Both the position numbers and the translations under genes were made by a program. DNA of 64,000 nucleotides from NCBI GenBank assembly GCA_030340625.1, contig JAOPHQ010003485.1, positions 1-64,000 on the forward strand. The letters are read 5' to 3'. The notes beneath the pieces are model-generated. The model had not been told where the DNA came from and ran no database searches. It saw only the letters and a list, made by a program, of their open reading frames with translations. Below are positions 20,481 to 34,074 of this stretch, in pieces; the stretch's first letter is position 1; each line of letters begins with the position of its first letter. The DNA is from Merluccius polli (taxonomy: Eukaryota; Chordata; Actinopteri; Gadiformes; Merlucciidae).

Positions 20481-23400
20481 ATGGTGAGAGATACAACTCA
20501 TGCGTTATTGATCACCTCCCTCGCTTCCTCCCTCACTCACAGGCCAAAGTCGGCGGGTTGGACCTGACCTCAACTGTTTTTAAGTGCAGTTTATCTGATC
20601 ACAAGAAAACAAGGGATTCGACACTGGCGGACTTTCCATTTCCTGGTTGGAAAACCCTCTGAGGACGTCCGCTTCTGTCAGGGTCTACTTGAGTCCGGGA
20701 TCTGGCGCAACTGGCGGTTCATTTCTAGACTGTGGGTTTTTGGGGTGGATCGTGTCCACCACCTCTTCACTTTGAAACCCGACCGTATGTAAATGTTAAA
20801 TAAAGGCCACAACAGGCCAGTGTTGTGTCAATGTGGCACAACGGAGGCGTCATCATCATCATCATCATCATCATCATCACAACCATGTTTTGCCCTGCGT
20901 GGATCATCTGTTTTTTTGGGGGACGACGTCACGCAGTCCTGCTGTCTTGTTTCAGTTGTCAAAATGCATCCCGTTGATGGATTCAAAATACATTCACAGT
21001 TAAACTGGAAAACCTTCGTGTCAAGCGATCGTGTTGAATCCTGCAGACCAGTCAGCTTGTTTAAATGTACTTGGGGTCATAGTGGAAGTGTGTGCAGCAG
21101 AAGTAACGCGTTACCTCAGCTCACCATTAGCCAGCCCTGAGATGAAAAAAATGAAGCCAGTTAAGCAACACAAATGAGCATGATTATTTAAATCAACATT
21201 GAATGTTTGGCTGACCTGATGTGAACCAACATCTTCCTCATTCTCATCTGAGACTTTTCAAACGAATGCATTTTCTAAATCATAACTACATAGTCAAATC
21301 AGCGGCAGGATATAGTGGTTAGGGTGTTTGAAGCGATTGAGTTAAATGTTTTTCATACAGGTTGATATGCTAATGGTTATCAAAAAACGGCAGCAGTAAG
21401 TGAAGGGAATATTATTTCTTCTCTGGACTGCTGTATATGTTTGGGCTTTAGACTGGGGCCCAGATTGCCTATTTTAGTGTTGTTTTTATCAGTTAATGTT
21501 GATAGATATTTTATTATCGCTTTCCAATGAAACAGCAGGGTTACATTTTATATTATTACTGCATGCAGTTAAATTCACAGTATATAAGTACAGTTTGAAG
21601 GGATTGGAGGATTCTACCATGGAAACCTGGCAACCATACTTATTTTCCTCCATCGTAATAACCAGAGACGGTTGCCAGAGTGGATGGCTGATGATCAAAT
21701 GCCTTAATGTGTTCTCCCTTCAGGATATCCAGGGGTACCGGTGGGTGGGCTGGCGCGTGTGGCTGTGTCGCGTGGGAGCTGTGCTGTCACTAGGCCTCCT
21801 GCTGCTGCTGTTTACCTGGCGTCCCCGGCTGGCTGTGTTCGCCCGGTGCTCTCCCTGCCCTCTGGCCCTGGCACACGTCCTACTGCTGAGAGTGAGGACA
21901 CAAACACCCCTTTCACCATCACTTGCTCATGGCTTGAAAGAGACACTGGCAGATTGAAATCGCCAGTTAATGAATGTGTGTGTGGAAAGTATGTAGCAAA
22001 TCGATTTATACATTGTTTAAATTGAGGTGGTCCCTTGGATGGGAAATATTATCACAACATTTTAAGGCTGTAGTAGCCCATCATTCCTGTGAGTAGGAAG
22101 GTTCCCCACCTCATTGCTCTCAAGGATCAACACTCTGGACATTGTGATTCTACTTGCCATTCACTGCAGCTCTAGTATTTGTCGTACCCCAAGTTCTATC
22201 ATGTTCAAGTTAGTTTTTTGGTCTGCGAGTGTACGTCAAAAACACGTCTGAACTGTAGTGATGATGACTGAAGTCTAAAATTGTTTTAAATCGATTCGCT
22301 TCATAATTTCCTCACACATTAACACACGTTAATGAACACCGTGCAAGTTGCTTTTTAAAAGTAATCAAACATTTGTTTATGATTGGCTAAATGGTTATAT
22401 CTTTATGTTTCTACCACATTGTAAAACTGCTACATAAAGATTCATATGAGGATGAACACGATTGCATGTCATGTTTAGACTGAATCCTTAGACAAAAAGT
22501 GTGTTCATAGTTTTATAGGCTTTGTATGCCTTTTTGGACAGGAGAGAGACAGCTACAAAGCGTATAGCGCCTATGTGATTGTGCATTAGTGGGTTGAGCC
22601 GCCATAATTAGTTGTTTTTTTTAAGATGATGAGCGTAGTACCATGGAGCATATTGCTTTTGGTTTCAGACCTTTGTCTTCTTCTCTCTTCAGGACAGTTT
22701 TGGACATAATTACGTGATCGAAGTCCACACAGAGGAGGTTGAGGATGGAAGGTCAGTTTTAGCTTGACTACTTCCTGTTCAGACACCCCAACTGCTTCCT
22801 GTTCAGACATTTTAACATTCTTTCATGGTTAAAGCAGGCTAACAATACTGCAGTCCGGGCTGGGCAATATGGACAAATTCATTCATTAAAGCATATGTAA
22901 TCTTATTATAATTGTTTTTGTGGTCACCATACCCAACTATATATCTAGGAATGCTTCTACATGCAATATGCAACCCTCTACATGCAATATGCATGATCAG
23001 TCAGTCCCGCTCCCTCCTCTTTCTGACTTTCAGCTTGGAGCTGGTGGGGGAGGCGGAGGAGAGCAGCGAATGGAGGGATACGGTTCAGCTCCACACTGAG
23101 CAGGTAAGGGACGTCCGGTGTCAGGTATCATTTGCACCCAAAACAATCCAAGTTCTGGCTCCATTTACTCACCTAGATCACTGTTCTACAGAAATCACTG
23201 CTGCGCTACTATCTGTTTGAGGGGCTACGCTACGTCTGGCTGCCCAGAAAAGGTGCCTTCTGTCGAGTGAGGTAAATTGCCATTGAAACTGTGTATGCAA
23301 TTGACTAACTCATGTCCTGTAACAAGTACTTACTTACCAGCGAGTATAAAAGGGTACAATACAAAGTACAATACGTATCATTCATAGTATTATGGTACAT

Positions 23401-26400
23401 TAGATATCATATCAACAATGGCAAACTGTATTTGCCTTGTTTGGCAAATGTTATTTTGATTACCTAAAAGTACCCGAAAATACAGTACTTATTCAAATGT
23501 ATTTACAATAAGTGTACATTTATTTACAGTGTATCTGTACCAGTTTATATAGTTATCTGTTAAAATCATGGAATTATGTTTTGCAGCAGCTTGTCTGATG
23601 TTTTGCAGCAGTGTTGGAATAACTCCTCTCTCTGCAGTGTCCTCACTGAGGACTGGACATGTAATGACCTCCTGCATTGCTTCCAAAGTGGCCTGAGTCC
23701 TGCGGAGCAGAGCTCCAGGTACACATGGGTACGAACACAATGGGTCGTCTTTAATGTTTAGGGAGACCCGTCTGTTGCTGATGATGTATTTTTCTTTGTC
23801 TACGTTGTTCCAGGCAACAAGTCTATGGGCCAAACCTGATCAATGTGCCTGTAAAGTCCTACATGCGTCTACTGGTTGACGAGGTGAGGAAGAGTTGCGT
23901 CGCTCATGCACACATTCATAATCCAGCTGGCTTATTAACCAAAGCAATCACCCGCTTCCGTGCGTGTCTGAGCAAGGAAAGGATTAAGCTATCCAGACAG
24001 ACCTTGCATAGTACACAGGATGAGAAGAAAACTATGCAGTATTCGGTTGATGAAATTCACTGCTTTACGGTTTACTTTCTTTATCTCTTCCTTCCTTTCT
24101 CTTAAGATCCTCAATCCATTTTATATCTTTCAAGTGTTCAGCATCGCCTTGTGGATGGCCGATAACTACTATTATTATGCCACCTGTATCTTTCTCATCT
24201 CTCTCCTGTCGATCAGCATCTCGCTGTATGAAACGCGCAAGGTGAGTCCATTTGCTCCATAGAGCTCTGTATCCCAAACAAACTCCAGAAGATAGAAAGC
24301 CTCTAAGGAAGGGCCATTTTATTTGCATATTTAGGAATAGATTTAACAACTTTGAAGCCAAAGGGTATAGGAATCCATTTATAATATCAAATCTTTTGAC
24401 TTGATGTTACACAAAGCATTAAGGATGTTTTTCCATAAATATTTGACCATTTATTTGAAAGGAAAACCAAACCCTAAAACAACTTATTTTAGATGCAAAG
24501 TGATGTTGTGGGTTACATAGTAGTGCTATGGATTGATCCAGATCCGCCCTTAAATGAAAAAAAGTGTCTACCAGAAGTGGGCCACAGGGCAGTTTTCTAA
24601 ACAATAGTGGGCGGGGACCTGCTCAAACAAGGTGTTTGGTTTTCCTTTAAATGGATTGGTCAACGTGTGTTTAGCTGACTGGATAAAGCTAACTCTGTAA
24701 CATCTCACCCCACAGCAAAGTGTCACACTGCGCGGCATAGCTCAGCTGATCATGACTGTGAAAGTACGCAGGAGCACTGGGGGTACGTGTAAGATGTCAA
24801 TAGACGACGCAAATCAATTCCAACAACTGTAGCTCAGCTTTAAACCAGTGAGAGGATATTAGGATGTATGCCATCATATAAAGCCCTCAACATACACGTC
24901 TGGCAAGCCTTTCACTTTGGCACAACCCCAACAAATCACAAATTACATCGCGTGCATTGCCTTATATTACCTCTTATGCGTTACGACCAATACCCTTCAG
25001 TTCAGTTCTGTTTAGGTGAGAGATGGCATCCAAGGTGTCTAAAACAGCATAACACAAATATGTTCATACAATGGGCTATATTTTGATTTATTTTTATATA
25101 ATGTGATTCTCTCTCATCAAAGTTATGATGGTACACTGTAACACTCACCATCCACAAATGTCAGCAAGCACACATACTTGTTTGTGTTGGTGTGTAATGA
25201 GCTATTAGTAACAGTTGTGTGTCCTGGGCCGTGTTCCGATATCCATACTTCCCGTACTTAGTGTACTTAGTTTGAGTACGTAGGGTGTTCCGATTATGAT
25301 CGCGGCAAAAGAAGTGTACTTGAAAGGACCCGTATGTGTACTCAAAACGGCCAAAATGCTGAGTGTGCTACGGGGTACACTATGCGTACTCAACGGCAGC
25401 CATCTTAGCTACGTAGCGGAAGAGGCAGAGCCGCGCTCAGAGAACGTCTAATGAATTCACCTGTTTGGCGGGTGACGCGGCCGCGCAGCTGATGTCATTT
25501 CCGTTAAGTGCGCCACAGAGTATTGCATTTGGAACAGCACTAACATCTGAAGCTCTGCGTACCTATTGAGTACGGATAGTGTACTATGTTTAAGTGTACT
25601 CATGGAAGTACGGATATCGGAACACGGCCCTGTTGTTGTGTCAGACGTGTGTGTGAGCTCAGAGGAGCTGGTTCCAGGGGACTGCCTAGTCATCCCGCCA
25701 GAGGGCCTGCTGCTGCCCTGCGACGCCGCCCTGCTGGCTGGGGAGTGCATGGTCAACGAGGGCATGCTCACAGGTAAACATGCTCACAAGTAAACATGCT
25801 CACAGGTGAACATGCTCACAAGTAAACATGCTCACAGGTGAACATGCTCACAAGTAAACATGCTCACAGGTAAACATGCTCACAAGTAAACATGCTCACA
25901 GGTGAACATGCTCACAAGTAAACATGCTCACAGGTGAACATGCTCACAAGTAAACATGCTCACAGGTGAACAGAGCATGCTCACAGGTAAACATGCTCAC
26001 AGGTAAGCAGAGCATGCTCAGGTAAACATGCTCACAGGTAAGCAGAGCATGCTCAGGTAAACATGTTCACAGGTAAGCAGTGCATGCTTACAGGTAAACA
26101 TGCTCACAGGTAAACAGAGCATGCTCACAGGTAAACATGCTCACAGGTCAACATGCTCACAGCTGAACAGAGCATGCTCATAGGTAAACGGAGCTCACAG
26201 CTGAAAACGGCTGAGACAGAAGAAACTTCAGTCTGAATTATGAAGACGAAGATGACAAAATATAAATTCTGGATGATTATCGAGCTAGAACAAAGCATTT
26301 TCTCCAAAGGTACCTTTTTAAAAGCGCAGAAAGCACCCCGATTATAGTGATAACTGATAGTGGATTCTTATGTAGTTGTTTAGTTTTCGTGCTAAAAGAA

Positions 26401-28814
26401 CTACAACCAAAGTTGTTGTGTACAAGTGTTTACTTGTACATACAAGTGTTTACTTGTACATAGTACATACTGTGTGGTCAAGTTGGACCTGCAGGTTTTG
26501 TGATTGTGAGTTCACGCCTCATAAAAAAAACATTTCTTTGTAGATCGACAACTTAGAGAAATTATGGATTTAGGCAAGGCAATGATGTGTTCAACCAAAA
26601 TGTGAACCTCCTCAGATACCTGTCTGTAGGAGTGGTGCCAACACGTTTGTCCTCTACGTTGTTGCATCCAGGCGAGAGCGTCCCGGTGTTGAAGACTCCA
26701 CTGCCAGCAGGTGACTGCCGGTACAGTTCAGAGAGCCATCGCAGACACACGCTCTTCTGCGGCACGCAACTCATCCAGGCCAAGGGCGGGGCCTCGGCTG
26801 TGGTCACGAGCACAGGTGAGCAGCAAAATGGCCACACCCCTTTCATTGATCGTCAACAGGTTTTAACTCCAATGCCTCTCTGTGAGTAAGTGACGGGCAA
26901 GCCACTGTTTTCCTAAGCACACCTGGATTTTCTTGTGTACCCTGGGTTTGAAGGGAATCTTCAAGGAAGGATATGCGGCAGTGTTGGTCTACTATAGATA
27001 AAGTTGAATGAACATACGAATATCACGTGCGGCACCTCCAGCTTATATGTCTAACCATATATATCACTTAATTTAACTCATTAGGAAACTAAAAAATGAA
27101 ATAAAATTTAAAACGATACATGATTTTGAGTCCTGTGTTTAGATCACTCACTTGAGCCAACATAAAAGATGTCTCCTTGCTGGTCCAAATGTGCATTGGG
27201 CGCCTAATCATCGCCAGGTCCAGAATGTGCAAACATGCTCTTGTGTATGTATGTGGTGAATCAGCTGTTGGTCAAAACTGGATGTGGTGTGAATCTCGGA
27301 CCTTTTGGTTCATGTGCAGAATGAGTACACCGACTATAACGCATTTAAGGTGTTTTACATGAGAAAGTATGGTACAATGAAGTGTTTTAACCGCATTATG
27401 GTCCAGGAATAAATACTTTTTCTTGATTGAATTTGGGTAATTTAGATAACAGTTAATAATCATTTTAATATCCTCCTCCATCTGTAGGATTCTTCACGGC
27501 TAAAGGCGACCTGATAAGCTCCATCCTCTACCCCCAGCCCATCAACTTTCGCTTCTTTCAGGACGCCACCAAGTTCCTTCTCTTTCTCGGTGGTGTGGGT
27601 AAGACGCACTAAAACCACTCGGAAACTGTCAACCATTTACCACACTGTTGTTATTTTTAGCTTTAATACTTAAGCAAACCATTTGAGACTTCCTCAAAAC
27701 GACACAAAATGACACTGTGTATTTCTGATAATGTCTTTATCGACAGCTGTCCTTGGGACCATTTACAGCTTTGTGGTCCTCAGCTGGTCAAATGTAAGTT
27801 TTGCATGTGTTGCCTCTTCAGACCAGTTCCACTTTTTCGCTTCCATACTTGCGGCGTGCACCATGCGACGTCATTGTGTAGTTCCTCTTTATCGTAAACC
27901 GTTTTGTGTGATAATGAGGAACTAGCGCGATGCAGAGGATGGGGCGGTGTGTCTGACTGGGTAGCTCTTGTTCCCTAGGTAACGTGGAAGGAGTTTGTGA
28001 TCCGGTCCTTAGATATTGTGACCATCGTGGTACCCCCTGCCTTGCCCGCTGCCATCACCACGGGAACCATCTACGCCCAACGTCGGCTCAAGCGCCAGGG
28101 CGTCTTCTGCATCAGCCCACCCCGAATCAATGTCTGTGGCAAGGTGTCGCTCTTCTGCTTCGACAAGGTGAGGATCGACCGACACTGGCCCTGGCTCAAT
28201 ACTTCCTGAATGACACAGTGGCCAGCTGTGGTACTCCAACACAGTTGGCCATTGTGTGAGTAGCATGTTCATGCATTACTGGAGGCTGCAATTTCAGGAC
28301 TGCATTTCTAGGACCCTAGTTTTTCACGATGGCGCCATCTAGCGAATAGGATAAAGGACGGCATTTCTAGGACAGTTGGACAAGATCGATGACAATTGGA
28401 GGGCTATTGCTAATTATACAAATTGCCCAACATGCATCTCTTGGCAATCAAGTTGAATTGCAAGACAGAAAGTAGTATTTGGGTGGAATAAACCTAATAG
28501 GACAGAAAGTAATTCGCTAGGTGGTGCTGTTGCGAACAACAGCGCCACCGCTCTTTCAGTCCTAGGATTGCGGTCCTGAAACTGCAGCCTCCTTTATTGC
28601 AGGAACATACTATTGCATTGTGTTTACTATTGCAGTTTCCCATAGAAAGCACACCTCTATACAAATATACAGATCTCTCTTCAAGTTAAAGGTCAAATGT
28701 TTGTTTGTACTACAACTAGTTCTTATTGTACATGTGAAGGACTCCTCTTTTGAATCAGTTGTTGTTGGCTGAAAAGTCTCTATTACTGCTTATTTCTATT
28801 GGACTGCACTGAAC

Positions 28815-28854
<40 letters not shown>

Positions 28855-31800
28855 TAATAATTATTATTATTACTGTTATTATTATATTATTTAATTATTA
28901 TTATTATTATTATTATTAATTAAAAAAATACATTAAAGTGGTATTCATTTGCACAAACATTAATCATAGCCTTGGTTATGTGGTCATAACAACCCTCTGA
29001 CTTCAACACTGAATCCAAAGAGTTTCTGAACTTTGACCTTTTAACCCAGACAGGAACCCTAACTGAGGAGGGTCTGGACATGTGGGGGGTGATGGAAGCC
29101 CATCAGAATGGCTTCTCTCAGCTGATCCCAGAGCCCAGGCTCCTGGCCCCGGGGCCCCTGCTCTCTGCCCTGGCCTGCTGCCACACTGTGGCCCTGCTGG
29201 GGGGCCGGGCATACGGAGACCCCCTGGAGCTCAAGATGATGGAGTCCACTGGCTGGGTACGAGTAGCTAGGTGTACAAACATCATGCCACACTGGGCACT
29301 GCATTGGGTCAAACTGTCTACACTGGTCTTGGTTAAAGAGCAATTTGCAGGTTGGCATCCCTGGTTAATTCATGTGGGGAAAGTATGTAGCAAATCAAAT
29401 TAAAAATGTGAAAAATTAAAATAACAGTTTTTCAATTATTATTTGCATTTAATTTTAGATTTATGTTGTTTTTGTAATGCAACGTATACGCACAAACGTG
29501 ACATAACTTGGGGTAAGACAAGCTCTAGAGCGAACGGCATAGTACCACCTTCGCAATGTGGAGAGCATCATCCATTCATTATTTTCGGTGGTCCCCCATA
29601 GTTCCCTGTCAGACGACTGGTACTACCAGTGGAAAGACAGCTATAAGGTTATAAGGCTGCGGCCCATCGTTTCCGTTTGTAGGAGGGTTTCCGACATTGC
29701 AATGCTATTTGCCATCCTCTAGCGCTGCCGTTGAGCTTACCTTTGGTTAAGTCCTAGTTTACGTAACTCTGCATTACAAAAAATGACCCTGTAAATAGTT
29801 GTAAGTTTAAAAGAATGAAAATAATTTAAAACTCGATTTGCTGCAAACCTTCCCCACATTAATTAAGAGGGAGTGCCACCCTGCAAGTTGCTCTTTAATG
29901 ATTAGACTTAATCATATTTTGGGATATATTTAATTCTTCATCTCAAATGAAAGAACCTAATTGTTGTGTACCAAAAATAAAAGAAATTAACATAGATTTA
30001 AACCATAGTAACCCTAGCTTTTGTCAACCAATTGCCTTAAAAAGTGGTATGATTGGTGAATTGGGGCCAAATGTGTGCAAGTGTCACATAATGTTATACA
30101 AATGTTGTGGCTCAAACACCACTCTCTGTTTCGCTAACGTTGTTTAATAAAACAAAGCGATAGTCAGAGAAGCAACCAATGGCAACTGTGAAGGAGCTTG
30201 AGAAATCCACAAATGAGTTGGTGTTATGTTGCTGAGCCTCTTGAGAAAAGTCAGAGCTGCTATTTATAACTTTTGTCTTCCTGTGTTGCTGTAATTCTTT
30301 CCGTTCAGTTGACTTCATGTTTATAATTCATAGGAGCTGATTGAACCATCGGGTGATGGACATGCACTAGACTCAGAGTTCGGAGGTCACAGGGTTCTAG
30401 CCGTCATGAGACCTCCTGCGGTGGCACCCTTCTCTGAGAGTACTGTGAGTGTCACTGCGTCTTCACGTCGTTCCTGTTCTGTCCAGGCTCTCGCTGTGGG
30501 GAAACCATGTTACCAGCAATACATTACAAATAAAACAAAGGTTCAAACAGCCTGAGTGACTCTGATGTGATGTCCCGGACAAACTGCAAAAATCACTCCT
30601 GCTTATTTTCTGAATACTTCTTGTCTTTGCTCCTACCAACACCACTACCACCACCCCAGTATCACCTTTAGGCCTGGGGTCTGGGAACTTGTTCCCCTGT
30701 CCATTTATGTTGCCTTTCAAGGCCATGAGCCAAATCAAATGTCAAGTCAAATGTATTTTAATTTTTTTACTATTCTGATGCCAATCGCCTGACTGACCTG
30801 CACCCAAGGTGGGTCAGAATGTAACTTGTCTATGGCTGTGCTCTGGTGCTTCCCTATTCCCTTTCAGCGGAGAGCCGAGAGCGTGGCCATCGTCCGGCGC
30901 TTCCCGTTCTCCTCATCGCTGCAGAGGATGAGCGTGGTGGCTGTGCTGCCTGGTGGCCAGCCGGCGTTAGCCATCATCAAGGGCTCTCCGGAGATGGTGA
31001 CCAGCCTCTGTCTGGGAGATACGGGTGGGGAGACCACACGGACACACCTCCTACGCTAAGCCACATCTGTCAAAGATTTTAACATAATGAGTTGGATGGA
31101 TGGAGAGAAAAGTTTTGTGGTCATGGGGAGTCTATGAGTGGAGAATTGTTTTTCCTACTGTTTTTTTTTTCTACAGTATGATTCTACATTATTACATTTT
31201 TTTTGTTCCTTCTATTATTTAACAGGTTTGTGGAGTGTGTGTGTGTGGTTGATGGCTGGTCAAAGCAGCCTTACCTGGCCCAGAGTCTAATCAGTCTGAC
31301 TCAGGCCAGGTGAGGCTGCTTAAACCAGCCATCAACCACACACACTCCACAAGGTTATTTTAGAACATATGAGCTAACAGCTGACCAACCGTGGGCTTGT
31401 GTTCCAGTGCCCACGCAGTTCTCTGACGTCTTGCGTGATTTTGCCAGCAAAGGCTTCAGGGTGCTTGCACTGGGCTACAAAGTGTTAAGCAACGAGACGG
31501 ACCTGCAGACTATTGAACGGTAAAAAATATCTTTAATTATATATGGCAGACATAACTCAAATTATTATTTGTCTTTGTATCTGTCCAGTAACTGCGTATT
31601 GTAAACCCAGATGTGTATTTCCCTTCCATACTTTTATTAATCATAATATTCAGGGTTCAATTTTGTTATACTTCCTCCACATATATTTTGTGTACCTGTC
31701 TTTTTTTCTGTGTTTACAGTTTGTGTACCTAAATGTCTTTCTTCCTTCCTGGGAAGAGAAAGATTTAGTGGGGTGCCAATCATTGCTGTAATCATGGAGG

Positions 31801-34019
31801 TGCCAATGTGTGTTGTGACTCCACAGAGAGATGGTTGAAGGAGACATGAGGTTCCTGGGCCTCTTCATCATGAGAAACCTGGTGAAACCAGAGACAGCTG
31901 GCGTGATCCACACCCTGAGACTGGCACAGCTCCGCACCGTCATGGTCACGGGTGAGATGTCGTCTCTCACATCACTACTTGAGGCGATTTCTATTTGACG
32001 CTATTACACCTAAAACACTTCCAATTGTAATAGCTTCTTATTACAGGGCCAATTTAATGAGTCCTGGTGTACGTAATGAGCTGTATGTTCTTATGTTTCT
32101 CCCCAGGGGACAACATTCTAACTGCGGTGAACGTTGCCAGAAGTTGTGGGATGGTGGGCTCTGAGGACAGGGTGATTTTTGTCCAGGCTTCTCCCCCTAA
32201 TGGCCATCTCCCGCCCAGCCTCATGTTCAACCTGGAGGACGGAGAGTCCTCTGCTACAAGCGGCTCCACAGAGGTACTCACCTGGGTAGGTTTTCATACA
32301 GCCTGGTCCTCCCCTGGGTAGGTCTTCATATAGCCTGGTCCTCACTGGTGGCAGCTGCTGATTGGTTGACAATGCAATGTTCATGGTGTCTTTAAGCTCC
32401 GTCTCATATTCCCATCCCACATTGCTTAAGACTGCTGTCTGAATAGAGCAGACTCGGTCGCTGTACCCCAGAGTAGTATACACGCAGCACAGTTATTTTG
32501 TAATGTGTTTGAATTAAAGTCAACATCAACATAATTTGTATAGACTGCACTAGAATCCCACAACGATGACATTCAACAAATTCACTACCTCTACACTTGA
32601 CATTTTGAACATAATAACATCATGATTTCCTCTTGGATTGTATCCGATCCCGGATGCTAAGTTTAGTGGGCATGTTGGGATTAGGTCAATTATCTAATTT
32701 GAACACTGGGTCTGTGGTATTCATTGTCTTTGTTGTTTTGACTCGGTAGGGCTTGTACCAGAGTGGTGTCAGCTTTCACCTAGCGGTCAGTGGGAGGTCC
32801 TTCGCCGCCATCTGTGACCACTTTCCTGAATATCTCCCAAAGGTAGGATGACCTGCTTGCTAGGGCCAAGTCGGAGGAGGTTATGACCTGTTCGACCCCC
32901 CCCCCCCCCCCCCCCCCGTTGACAATCACGCAGCCCCCCGTCGACAATCACGCAGCCACCCCCCCCCGTCGACAATCGCGCACCCACCCCCCCAGAATTT
33001 TGTTCCCAGTCCGTCACTGCCTACAACCCCCCCCCCCCACACCCCCGGACAAAAAAAAAACGTCCCGAATTTCAGCCAATCTCATCTGGTCACCCTAATT
33101 AGATCCCTTGTCATCTGTGCTGCAGCCAGCTGGTCTTCTCCATGTAGTGGGCTGCCCTACAGACTTTATTCAATGACTTTTTAAACTTTACCTTCAACTG
33201 ACGGTGTGCTTGACTGACGAGAGGCCGTCCTTGGCAACGCATGGTAAACTGATGAGTTGTGGTTGGTTGCAGGTGCTGATGCGGGCCACGGTGTACGCAC
33301 GCATGGCCCCTGACCAGAAGACCCAGCTAGTGACTGAGCTGCAGAAACTCAAGTAAATATCTAGGATCAGCAAGTCCCAGGTTTCTTCCTCACTCTTTAC
33401 AATGTCCATCCTTAAAGGTGCTGTAGATAAGATGTAAGAGCTGTCATTTGAGTGTAATGTGTTTATAAATGGCCTAGCCGTCCATCAGCTATTAGTGAGT
33501 GAAATGCTCTGTTTCGGGTTGACTGCGCCTGCCTCTGTATGAGACAATTTAGATTTTAGACCGCTCCTGGCTCATTTCTGACTAATCAGGGCATCTCTTC
33601 CCTGATTGGATTGGAGAATTCATCTTGCCTGTTAATCACAGGTGCCTGAAATTCAACACTTCTCAATGACGGAGGGAGGGAGCAGAGAGGGAGGGGACAT
33701 TTTTTCGGTTGTTTATTTTCCAAATCTTGCTCTCTTCTGCTCTTTTCTGCCAAACCAAGACGGAACAAGCACTAAACAAGTTCACAGATATCTGCAGTGC
33801 GCGAGGTCTAGCCCCATGTCACAGGGACATAAGGTTTTAATCACGTTGTAACTCTCTCTTTCAGCTACCGTGTGGGGATGTGTGGGGACGGGGCCAATGA
33901 CTGTGGGGCCCTCAGGGCCTCTGATGTCGGCGTGTCGCTATCTGAGGCCGAGGCCTCTGTAGCCTCACCTTTCACCTCCAACACTAACAACATCAGCTGT
34001 GTGCCCCTGCTCATCAGGT

Positions 34020-34074
<55 letters not shown>

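Noticed and set aside
20336..20483. ATG at 20336 as atp13a2 start
   Set aside because: Its frame is open to the donor but joins exon 2 out of phase.
25774..26195. CRISPR-like regular array
   Set aside because: Units are contiguous without unique spacers, in a vertebrate intron; it is a minisatellite.
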